Below, piece after piece: positions 1 to 5,493 of a DNA stretch of 5,493 nt. This DNA is from Actinomycetota bacterium (GTDB lineage: Bacteria > Actinomycetota > Acidimicrobiia > Acidimicrobiales > Ilumatobacteraceae), in NCBI GenBank assembly GCA_005788205.1, contig SXYT01000043.1:1-5493 (forward strand), written 5' to 3'. The translations under genes and the position numbers were made by a program. Positions within the stretch are counted from its first letter, which is position 1; each line of letters opens with the position of its first letter. The notes beneath the pieces were generated by a model. The model did not search any database. It had not been told where the DNA came from and worked only from the letters and a program-made list of their open reading frames with translations.

Positions 1-822
1 ATCGCCATGGTCGCCGCCCACACTTCGACCTTCTTTTTGGGGGGGGGGGGGTTCATGCTGCCTAACAAATCCCCATTTGTCTTCGCCGTGCTGTTGGGCA
101 CCCTCGCCTCGCTCAACCCCGGCCGCATGTACCTCGGCCTCGGCCGGGCACCGGGCACCGACCAGGCGGCCTTCATGGCGATGCGGCGCGACCCGCGCTC
201 GTCAGACCACTTTGCCGAGGACGTGATGGAACTGCAGTCGTTCCTCTCGGATGATTCGTCCGTGCCCGGGGTCGTCGCGACGCCGGGACGCGGGACGCAT
301 GTGCCCCTCTACATACTCGGGTCGTCGCTGTACGGGGCCCAGCTCGCCGCGGCGCTCGGGCTTCCGTTCGCGTTCGCCTCCCACTTCGCCCCGCAGCTGC
401 TGCACCAGGCCCTGCACACCTACCGCGAGCGGTTCAGCCCGTCACGAACCCTGGATGCCCCGTATGCGATGGCGGCCATGGGGGTCATCTGTGCGGACAC
501 CGACGAAGAGGCGCAGCGCCAGTTCCAGCGCCGCAGGCGAATGTTCGTGCGGCACCGGTTCTCGAACGGCGGACGCGAGCTCACCGATGAGCAGGTGGAC
601 GCCGTTCTTGCCTCCCCCCAGTCGGTCCACATCGACGAGATCTTCACCTATGCGGCGGTCGGCACTCCGGACCGTGTCGCTGGCGCGGTGTCCGCGTTCA
701 GGTCGCAGACCTCGGTCGACGAGGTCATCACCTCCCACTACGCCGGGAGCATCGCATCGCGGGTCCGCTCGCTGGAACTCACTGCGGCCGCCCTCGGGCT
801 TGCCCCGCTGGTCAGTGCCTGA
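1..822 (+). CDS. LLM class flavin-dependent oxidoreductase (luciferase-like), 5'-truncated by the window edge
   Basis: This is a luciferase-like monooxygenase-fold protein, a cytoplasmic (beta/alpha)8-barrel enzyme that uses reduced FMN or F420 to oxidise or reduce an organic substrate. The substrate cannot be read from the sequence. Reading frame 1 is open from the first base and ends at TGA 820-822, giving 273 residues. The family is usually about 330-340 residues, so roughly 60-70 N-terminal residues lie outside the window. The ATG at position 7 is internal: the residues before and after it (IAMVAAHTS) match the family's barrel-strand segment that precedes the GGVMLPN-like motif. Recognisable landmarks are the MLPN segment, GTLASLNPGR and the family signature LGLGRAPGTDQ (about residues 46-56), then RRDPR and the EDVMELQSFL helix, and a C-terminal region with GTPDRVAG and a DEVITSHYAG strand. 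Residues about 10-44 carry odd substitutions next to a 13-G run, suspected to be sequence error (see findings). The next gene starts 10 bases downstream, so the two are probably one operon. Confidence 0.9.
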   Translation: MAMVAAHTSTFFLGGGGFMLPNKSPFVFAVLLGTLASLNPGRMYLGLGRAPGTDQAAFMAMRRDPRSSDHFAEDVMELQSFLSDDSSVPGVVATPGRGTHVPLYILGSSLYGAQLAAALGLPFAFASHFAPQLLHQALHTYRERFSPSRTLDAPYAMAAMGVICADTDEEAQRQFQRRRRMFVRHRFSNGGRELTDEQVDAVLASPQSVHIDEIFTYAAVGTPDRVAGAVSAFRSQTSVDEVITSHYAGSIASRVRSLELTAAALGLAPLVSA

Positions 823-826
823 GGTG
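821..826 (+). promoter_or_regulatory. Ribosome binding site of the 833-1321 gene
   Basis: GAGGTG lies six bases before the ATG at 833 and is a strong match to the anti-Shine-Dalgarno sequence. It overlaps the TGA stop of the upstream oxidoreductase. The overlap fixes the start of the small downstream gene and suggests translational coupling within a two-gene operon. Confidence 0.7.
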
Positions 827-832
827 CGAGAC

Positions 833-1321
833 ATGAAGGCAGACGACATCCCGGTCGCCCGCACCCCACCCGGAGGGTACGGCACGTCATTTCCTCCTCT
901 CGTTCTCGCGGGATGCGACGAACCTCTCGTGGCGGGAGCCCCCGACCTGCGCGGAATCTGGCGCGCGGTCAGTGCGACGCGCGGAGGCGAGCCTGTGCCG
1001 CCCGACGACCGGCTTCTCTCGTACACCGAGCGCATCGAACAGTGCGGCGACCGCATCGTCGACTGCGGCGGGGGGACCATCGCCGATGCGCGGGCGGACG
1101 GCACCGAGGAGAACGGCGTCCATGACGTGTCCGCCTTCGACTACGTGACGCCCATCCATGTGATCGCCTCGTACGAGGAGGGCGCGTTCGTGCTGAGGCC
1201 CGTCGGCCTGCCCGGCATCGAGGTGCGCCGCTGGCTGGACGACAACGGCCGGATGGTGTGGACACGACCCGACATGGGCGGGATCCGTGTCGTTCTGGAG
1301 AGGGTCAGCGAGCCCCGCTGA
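833..1321 (+). CDS. Conserved hypothetical protein with a lipocalin-like GxW segment
   Basis: This 162-residue protein has no certain function. The ATG at 833 is chosen because GAGGTG sits six bases upstream; the same frame is open much further 5', but only as a shadow inside the oxidoreductase gene. The first 38 or so residues are polar and Gly/Pro-rich (PPGGYGTSFPP), and the rest reads as alternating beta strands. DLRGIW at residues 38-43 followed by a short strand resembles the GxW start of lipocalin/calycin barrels. Later strands include RIEQCGDRIVDC (67-78), PIHVIASY (107-114), FVLRPVG (119-125), IEVRRWL (129-135) and IRVVLERV (151-158). Cysteines are at 28, 71 and 78. A small beta-barrel that binds a hydrophobic ligand would fit its place between a flavin oxidoreductase and an acyl-CoA synthetase, but this is inference. 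No signal peptide or membrane segment is apparent. It runs in the same direction as the oxidoreductase, 10 bases after it, and converges on the synthetase gene 18 bases away. Confidence 0.8.
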   Translation: MKADDIPVARTPPGGYGTSFPPLVLAGCDEPLVAGAPDLRGIWRAVSATRGGEPVPPDDRLLSYTERIEQCGDRIVDCGGGTIADARADGTEENGVHDVSAFDYVTPIHVIASYEEGAFVLRPVGLPGIEVRRWLDDNGRMVWTRPDMGGIRVVLERVSEPR

Positions 1322-1329
1322 CACCTGAC

Positions 1330-1349
1330 CGGCGAGGAGTCACTCGCCG
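1330..1349. terminator. Candidate bidirectional hairpin between convergent genes
   Basis: CGGCGAG (1330-1336) and CTCGCCG (1343-1349) form a perfect 7-bp GC-rich stem with a 6-base loop. The loop holds the stop codon of the minus-strand acyl-CoA synthetase (1340-1342), and the stem begins 8 bases after the stop of the plus-strand gene. No T-run follows on either strand, so it is not a classical intrinsic terminator. High-GC actinobacterial ends often lack the T-run, and the placement between convergent genes fits a shared transcription end. Confidence 0.4.
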
Positions 1350-3061
1350 ACGAGCTCCTTGCGGACCTCTCGCTTCAGGAACTTGCCGTTCGCATTGCGC
1401 GGGATCGGCTCCGTGCGGAACCACACGCGCGACGGGATCTTGTGCTTTGCGAGCGAGGACGACAGGAACGTGCGCAGCTCGTCCTCGGTGAGTGCCGCAC
1501 CCGGCTTCAGCAGCAGGGCGGCGGCGACCTCCTCGCCGAGACGCTCGTCGGGCACCCCGAAGACGATCGCCTCCGCGATCGCGTCGTGGTTGTAGATCGC
1601 AGCCTCCACCTCGCTGCAGTACACGTTCTCGCCACCGCGGATGACCATGTCCTTCGCGCGGTCCACCAGGTAGACGAAACCGTCGCCGTCGATGCGGGCG
1701 ATGTCGCCGGTGTTCAGCCATCCGTCCCTGATCGAGTCGGCGGTCGCATCGGCACGGTTGAGGTAACCCTTGATGACCACGGCACCACGGACGCACAGCA
1801 CGCCCACCGTGCCGGGATCGGCCGGCAGGTCACGGCCCTCCTCGTCGACCAGTTTCGACTCGAGAGTCGGCACTAGCGGCCCGCAGGACTCCGGCTTTGC
1901 GAGGTACAGCCGTGCTGCGTTCGCGGTGATGATGCCGTGGGTCTCGGTCATGCCGTACCCGGTGGAGGGCTGCCCGCCCTTCAACGCGCCGGCAATCTTG
2001 TGGACGAGGTCCGGCTGGAGTGCGGCACCACCGCCACCCATCCCCTGCAGGGAGGACGTGTCGCGCTTCGGCCAGTCGGGATGGAGAAGGAGCTCGCGGC
2101 TCATCGTGGGCACTCCCGAGAAGTTCGTGACCTTCTCGCGCTCGATCAGCTCGAGTGCGCGGCCCGGGTCCCACTTGTACGTGAAGACGACCTTCGCGCC
2201 CGAGAGCGTGGCGGGGTGCAGGATGCAGTTGCACGCGGTCACGTGGAACAGCGGGGTCGGCGCGAAGAACACCGGGGGCCTGGGCTCTGCGGGGGCGGCC
2301 GGAGCCGGCACGTCACCCGCGGCGATCGCCTTCTGCTCCGCCATGGACGACGCCGTGGTCATCGCGACGAGGTTCAAGATGTTCGACACCGAACCGCGGT
2401 GCGTGAGCTGGGCGCCCTTCGGGAAGCCCGTCGTGCCGGAGGTGTAGAAGATGGTGGCGTCGTCCTCCGGGTCGATCGAGACCGCCGGCAGGCTGCCCGG
2501 GTCCGCGGTGGCGAGCACATCGGACCATCTGGCCCCGTTCGCCTGGACGACACGCTCGGAACGGACCGCCACGACATGCATGTCGGCGCGCCCGCCGAGC
2601 TGGGCGAGCCGCTCCAGGCGCTCGTCGTCGCCGATGAAGATGACCGGGTTGCTGTCACTCAGGGCGTACTCCATCTCGGGTGCCGTCCACCACGCGTTCA
2701 CGCCGACAGCGGCGACGCCGATCGACACGCACGCCCAGTAACCGACGACCCATTCGGGGTAGTTGCGCATCGCGAGGGCCACACGCGTGCCCGGGGCGGC
2801 CCCGTGCGCCTGGAGGTAGACGGCGAGCCTGCGGACCTGGGAATGAATCTCCGCGTAGGTGTACCGCTCGTCCTCGTAGACGATGTAGTCCTTGTCCCCG
2901 TGCACTGCGGTGGACTCCCACAGCACCCGGATGTTCGGCGGGGCCGACTTGTAGACGAGGATGTCGGACCCCATCACGTTCTCCCTGACGACCTCGAAAG
3001 GCGAGCCAGTGGCGGTCAGTTCGGCGCGGGCGGCTTTGTAGTGCTCAATCACGCCCCGCAT
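1340..3061 (-). CDS. Acyl-CoA synthetase (AMP-forming, class I adenylate-forming enzyme, FadD-like)
   Basis: This 573-residue cytoplasmic enzyme is predicted to activate a carboxylic acid, probably a fatty or other lipid-derived acid, to acyl-AMP and then to its CoA thioester. All core motifs of the ANL family are present. The phosphate-binding loop is YTSGTTGFPKG (206-216). The adenine-binding segment is STGYGMTETHG (366-376). The ribose-binding aspartate is in NTGD (D453), the hinge is in DRAKD (467-471), and the catalytic lysine of the C-terminal domain is K560 in PRNANGK. An Ala/Pro-rich stretch (about 246-262) precedes the PLFHVTA motif; as I recall it, related actinobacterial sequences have a similar one. 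The exact acid cannot be told from the sequence. The ATG at 3061 is chosen because the protein then begins with the short helix and GSPFEVV segment typical of this subgroup. The frame is open 49 codons further but would overlap kup antisense. The nearest purine-rich stretch (GAGGGGGA) is about 15 bases upstream, which is far, so the ribosome site is weak. It is transcribed divergently from kup and converges on the 833-1321 gene. Confidence 0.95.
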   Translation of the reverse strand: MRGVIEHYKAARAELTATGSPFEVVRENVMGSDILVYKSAPPNIRVLWESTAVHGDKDYIVYEDERYTYAEIHSQVRRLAVYLQAHGAAPGTRVALAMRNYPEWVVGYWACVSIGVAAVGVNAWWTAPEMEYALSDSNPVIFIGDDERLERLAQLGGRADMHVVAVRSERVVQANGARWSDVLATADPGSLPAVSIDPEDDATIFYTSGTTGFPKGAQLTHRGSVSNILNLVAMTTASSMAEQKAIAAGDVPAPAAPAEPRPPVFFAPTPLFHVTACNCILHPATLSGAKVVFTYKWDPGRALELIEREKVTNFSGVPTMSRELLLHPDWPKRDTSSLQGMGGGGAALQPDLVHKIAGALKGGQPSTGYGMTETHGIITANAARLYLAKPESCGPLVPTLESKLVDEEGRDLPADPGTVGVLCVRGAVVIKGYLNRADATADSIRDGWLNTGDIARIDGDGFVYLVDRAKDMVIRGGENVYCSEVEAAIYNHDAIAEAIVFGVPDERLGEEVAAALLLKPGAALTEDELRTFLSSSLAKHKIPSRVWFRTEPIPRNANGKFLKREVRKELVGE

Positions 3062-3096
3062 CTTTGCCGAAACAGTCCCCCTCGCGCCATACGAAC

Positions 3097-3102
3097 TAGC
3101 GT
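3097..3102 (+). promoter_or_regulatory. Putative -10 element of kup (leaderless promoter)
   Basis: TAGCGT fits the actinobacterial TANNNT -10 pattern and ends 8 bases before the GTG start at 3111. Transcription would therefore begin at or within a base or two of the start codon. The bases before the GTG (GTCTGGTCCC) contain no Shine-Dalgarno sequence, which supports a leaderless transcript. No convincing -35 element was seen. The element lies in a 49-base spacer shared with the divergent synthetase gene, too short for a long leader such as a c-di-AMP riboswitch. Confidence 0.4.
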
Positions 3103-3110
3103 CTGGTCCC

Positions 3111-5084
3111 GTGGGTTCAGACAACACAGTCAGTCCGGAGTCGGTCGCAAGGGTCAAGGAGGCCCAGCAGGCCGCCCAGCAGCCGGGTTCCGACGGGGAC
3201 GGCGGCACGCACCGTCACCATGCCTCCGAGATCGGCACCGTCGCCCTGACGATGGGCGCCCTCGGCGTGGTGTACGGCGACATCGGCACGAGCCCGCTGT
3301 ACTCGATGAAGGAGGCGTTCACCGAGAAGTCACATGTCATGGCCGTGGACATGATCAATGTGTACGGCATCTGCTCCCTCGCGTTCTGGTCGCTCATCAT
3401 CATCATCTCGTTCAAGTACCTGTTCTTCGTGATGCGGGCCGACAACAGCGGCGAGGGCGGCATTCTCGCCCTCACGGCATTGGTCCTGCCGCGCGAGCAC
3501 CGGCGCGTCGCACGGGCGGGTGCCCTCGTGGCGCTCGGGGTCTTCGGCACTGCTCTCCTCTACGGCGACGGGGTCATCACTCCCGCCATTTCCGTGCTCT
3601 CCGCAGTCGAGGGACTGGAGAACGTCTCGTCGTCCTTCGAGAGTTGGGTCGTGCCGATTGCCATCGCCATCATCACCGGGCTGTTCCTCGTCCAGAAGCG
3701 GGGCACAGGGGCGGTCGGCAAGGTCTTCGGGCCGATCATGCTCGTCTGGTTCGCGACAATCGCGCTCCTCGGTCTGTCACACATCGTGAACCATCCCGAG
3801 ATCATCCAGTCGGTCAACCCCTACCATGCCGTGCGCTACTTCACGCACGAGCCGCTGAAGGCGTTCCTCTCGCTCGGTTCGATCTTCCTCGTGGTGACGG
3901 GTGGCGAGGCCCTGTACGCGGACATGGGGCACTTCGGGCGAAAGCCGATCGCCATCGGGTGGTACGTCCTGGTCCTCCCGTCGCTCCTCCTCAACTACTG
4001 GGGCCAGGGGGCGTTCCTGCTGGACCATCCCGAAGAGGTCGAGAGCGTCTTTTTCAACATGGTCCCTGACCCGTTCCTTCTCCCGGTCGTCCTGCTCGCC
4101 ACCTGCGCCACGATCATCGCCTCACAGGCGCTCATCTCCGGCGTGTTCTCCCTCACCCATCAGGCGGTGCAACTGGACTACCTGCCGCGCATCGCCATCC
4201 GCCACACGTCCTCGAGGCACTTCGGCCAGATCTACGTCCCGCTGGTCAACTGGCTCCTGATGACCGCGTGCATCGGCCTGGTCATCGGTTTCCAGACCTC
4301 CAGCAACCTCGCCGCCGCGTACGGCATCGCCGTGACGTTGACGATGGCCATCACCACGCTCATCTTCTACCGCGTCCTCACGGACAGGTGGGAGTGGAAG
4401 AGATGGAAAGCCAGGGCACTCTGCGCTCCGCTGCTCGTGATTGAGTCCGGTTTCCTCGGCGCGAACATCGTGAAGATCCCCCACGGTGGCTGGTTCGCAC
4501 TGCTCGTCGGGATTGTGCTCATGGTCCAGATGCAGACCTGGCGCCGTGGCCGTGCCCTCGTGGCCGACCGCATCCACCGCGGCGAGCAGGACCTCGAGCC
4601 GTTCCTGGACGACACCGAGGACATCTCCCGCGTCGCCGGCACGGCGGTCTTCATGTTCAAGGACCTCGGCAAGACGCCCCCCGCCCTCGTCAACAACCTG
4701 CGCCACAACAAGGTCCTCCACCGCACGACGCTCATCGTCTCGGTCGACACCGACGACCGGCCCCGCGTGCCGTTCGCGGAGCGTTACGCGGTGAAGAAGG
4801 TCGCGCCGGGCGTCTTCCAGGTGCAGCTCGAGTTCGGCTTCATGGAGGACCCGAACGTGCCCGCGACACTCGCCGCCATCGACCACCCCGGTCTGTACTA
4901 CGACGAGGACGACGTCACCTACTTCATCGGCCACGAGTCGATCGTGGCGGGCAAGGTCCCGGGCATGCACCCCCTCGCGGAGCAACTGTTCGTGCTGCTC
5001 AACCGCGGCGCTGACTCGGCCGTCCGGTTCTTCAACCTGCCCACGGACCGCGTGTTCGAGGTCGGGTCCCGCGTCGAGATCTGA
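3111..5084 (+). CDS. kup: Kup/HAK/KT-family potassium uptake permease
   Basis: This 657-residue inner-membrane protein imports K+, in studied family members together with protons. Family hallmarks are clear: GVVYGDIGTSPLYS at 52-65 in the first membrane segment, ADNSGEGGILAL at 110-121, YGDGVITPAISVLSAVEG at 151-168, GTGAVGKVFGPIM at 198-210 and GGEALYADMGHFG at 264-276. I count about 12 hydrophobic segments between residues 41 and 475, e.g. 83-107, 179-195, 205-222, 281-297, 322-346, 375-393 and 458-474. A soluble C-terminal domain of about 180 residues follows and opens with VAGTAVFM (508-515). The length is normal for the family. The GTG start at 3111 is preferred because the next in-frame Met (residue 48) would cut into the first membrane segment. 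The 40-residue N-terminal extension is polar, Gln/Ala-rich and contains HRHH (34-37). There is no Shine-Dalgarno site, and a -10-like TAGCGT lies just upstream, so leaderless translation is likely. It is divergent from the acyl-CoA synthetase, with no other potassium-system gene in view. Confidence 0.97.
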   Translation: MGSDNTVSPESVARVKEAQQAAQQPGSDGDGGTHRHHASEIGTVALTMGALGVVYGDIGTSPLYSMKEAFTEKSHVMAVDMINVYGICSLAFWSLIIIISFKYLFFVMRADNSGEGGILALTALVLPREHRRVARAGALVALGVFGTALLYGDGVITPAISVLSAVEGLENVSSSFESWVVPIAIAIITGLFLVQKRGTGAVGKVFGPIMLVWFATIALLGLSHIVNHPEIIQSVNPYHAVRYFTHEPLKAFLSLGSIFLVVTGGEALYADMGHFGRKPIAIGWYVLVLPSLLLNYWGQGAFLLDHPEEVESVFFNMVPDPFLLPVVLLATCATIIASQALISGVFSLTHQAVQLDYLPRIAIRHTSSRHFGQIYVPLVNWLLMTACIGLVIGFQTSSNLAAAYGIAVTLTMAITTLIFYRVLTDRWEWKRWKARALCAPLLVIESGFLGANIVKIPHGGWFALLVGIVLMVQMQTWRRGRALVADRIHRGEQDLEPFLDDTEDISRVAGTAVFMFKDLGKTPPALVNNLRHNKVLHRTTLIVSVDTDDRPRVPFAERYAVKKVAPGVFQVQLEFGFMEDPNVPATLAAIDHPGLYYDEDDVTYFIGHESIVAGKVPGMHPLAEQLFVLLNRGADSAVRFFNLPTDRVFEVGSRVEI

Positions 5085-5103
5085 GCCCGTGCCGTGTGGC
5101 CGT

Positions 5104-5133
5104 TGCTCAGTGCGTGCCGGTGAGCAGCACTGA
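5104..5133. terminator. Overlapping hairpins between convergent kup and the 5142-5493 gene
   Basis: Two perfect stems share bases 5107-5109 and so are mutually exclusive. One pairs TGCTCA (5104-5109) with TGAGCA (5121-5126) around an 11-base loop. The other pairs TCAGTGC (5107-5113) with GCACTGA (5127-5133) around a 13-base loop. They lie about 20 bases after the kup stop and just beyond the stop of the opposing gene. Neither has a T-run. Placement suggests a shared transcription end, with modest confidence. Confidence 0.4.
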
Positions 5134-5134
5134 C

Positions 5135-5168
5135 GGGACCCTCACTTCAGGGTGGCGAGCTGGGTCCC
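5135..5168 (-). terminator. Possible hairpins over the stop codon of the 5142-5493 gene
   Basis: GGGACCC (5135-5141) is the reverse complement of GGGTCCC (5162-5168), with a 20-base loop. Inside it, ACCCT (5138-5142) can instead pair with AGGGT (5149-5153) around a 6-base loop that contains most of the minus-strand stop codon. No T-run follows. It could help end transcription of the minus-strand gene, or may be chance in GC-rich sequence. Confidence 0.25.
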
Positions 5169-5493
5169 CTTCGAGCTGCGGATGATGAAGACGTAACCCT
5201 TCTTCCATGTCGTCAGGACCTTGTTCAGACCCTTCTTGCCCTTCACGGTCTTCAGGAGTGTCGCGGTGCCGTTGGCCGTGGTCTTGCGGTACACCTTGAA
5301 CGTCACGGCGGCCACGAGTGTGACCGAGATCGTGGCCTTGCTTCCCGCTTTGGCCAGCGCGTAGTTGCTCTTTCCCGCGCCGGTCGAGCTGCCTGTCTGG
5401 GTCGTCGCGGTGTTCGACGCCACGTACGCCGAGAGCGAGCTCTTGATCGTGTACTCGGGGTTCGAGAATGTCATCTCCGCGACAGTGACGAGC
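5142..5493 (-). CDS. C-terminal part of a lysine-rich, probably exported protein; N-terminus beyond the window
   Basis: The minus-strand frame ends with TGA at 5144-5142 and stays open to the right edge, giving 116 visible residues. The ATG at 5474 is probably internal, because the codons before it (LVTVAE) continue the same style of sequence into TFSNPEY. The visible part starts with a Ser/Thr/Ala/Gly-rich linker (around SNTATTQTGSSTGAGKS). It then becomes a run of short beta-strand-like pieces: KATISVTLVAAVTFKVYRK, TATLLKTVKG, KKGYVFIIRSS and the terminal TQLATLK. It holds about 15 Lys, essentially one acidic residue after TFSNP and no Cys, so it is strongly basic. Low-complexity Thr/Ser linkers plus an all-beta C-terminal module are typical of secreted or cell-surface proteins of actinobacteria, and the terminal module may be a sorting or adhesion domain; both points are inference. 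I do not recognise a named family. It converges on kup, 57 bases away, with hairpins between them. Confidence 0.65.
   Translation of the reverse strand, partial: LVTVAEMTFSNPEYTIKSSLSAYVASNTATTQTGSSTGAGKSNYALAKAGSKATISVTLVAAVTFKVYRKTTANGTATLLKTVKGKKGLNKVLTTWKKGYVFIIRSSKGTQLATLK

Noticed and set aside
7..9. ATG at position 7 as the true start of the oxidoreductase
   Set aside because: The frame is open upstream to the window edge, there is no room for a ribosome site, and the protein would lack the N-terminal part of the barrel.
899..916. LVLAGC in the small hypothetical protein as a lipoprotein lipobox (Cys28)
   Set aside because: The four residues fit a lipobox, but the preceding region is acidic/polar with Pro and Gly, lacks a basic n-region and has only a short hydrophobic stretch, so it is not a credible signal peptide.
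442..1104. A 220-codon minus-strand open frame across the oxidoreductase and the small gene
   Set aside because: It is antisense to two supported genes, with no ribosome site judged convincing and no recognisable domain.
3062..3208. An upstream extension of the acyl-CoA synthetase by 49 codons
   Set aside because: It would overlap the first 98 bases of kup on the opposite strand and adds sequence unlike the family N-terminus; the ATG at 3061 gives the expected length.
1937..4069. A 710-codon plus-strand open frame running antisense to the synthetase and into kup
   Set aside because: It is a shadow frame in GC-rich DNA. Its translation is Arg/Gly/His-rich low complexity with no family motif, while the overlapping frames encode clear, full-length enzymes.
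4122..4985. A 287-codon minus-strand open frame inside kup
   Set aside because: It lies wholly antisense to well-conserved kup coding sequence, and its Val/Asp/Glu/His-rich translation is typical of a codon-position shadow.

Overview
The window is high-GC DNA with G/C-biased third codon positions, densely packed genes and one GTG start. The proteins (an F420/FMN-type luciferase-like oxidoreductase, a FadD-like acyl-CoA synthetase and a Kup transporter) suggest an actinobacterium, perhaps of the Acidimicrobiia type. That placement is an impression from protein style, not a measured result.

Layout from left to right. Positions 1-822 (+) hold the C-terminal four fifths of a luciferase-like (LLM class) flavin-dependent oxidoreductase whose start lies outside the window. 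Ten bases downstream, 833-1321 (+) encodes a 162-residue conserved-hypothetical protein with a lipocalin-like GxW segment; it has a good ribosome binding site and is probably co-transcribed. Converging on this pair is a complete acyl-CoA synthetase (AMP-forming) at 1340-3061 (-). A perfect 7-bp hairpin sits in the gap, with the synthetase stop codon in its loop. A compact 49-base divergent spacer (3062-3110) separates the synthetase from a complete Kup-type potassium uptake permease at 3111-5084 (+), which appears to be translated from a leaderless GTG. A 57-base convergent spacer with competing hairpins then leads to the C-terminal end of a lysine-rich, probably exported protein at 5142-5493 (-), whose N-terminus lies beyond the right edge.

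The first three genes form a plausible lipid or acyl-catabolism neighbourhood: activation to acyl-CoA, a flavin-dependent oxidoreductase and a small possible ligand-binding barrel protein. Kup is a housekeeping potassium transporter that shares only the divergent control region with them. I see no RNA genes, CRISPR array, insertion sequence, phage gene or defence system, and no clear sign of an undescribed system. The most notable anomaly is at the left end: a 13-G homopolymer and a cluster of substitutions at normally conserved positions of the oxidoreductase, which look more like contig-end sequence error than biology.
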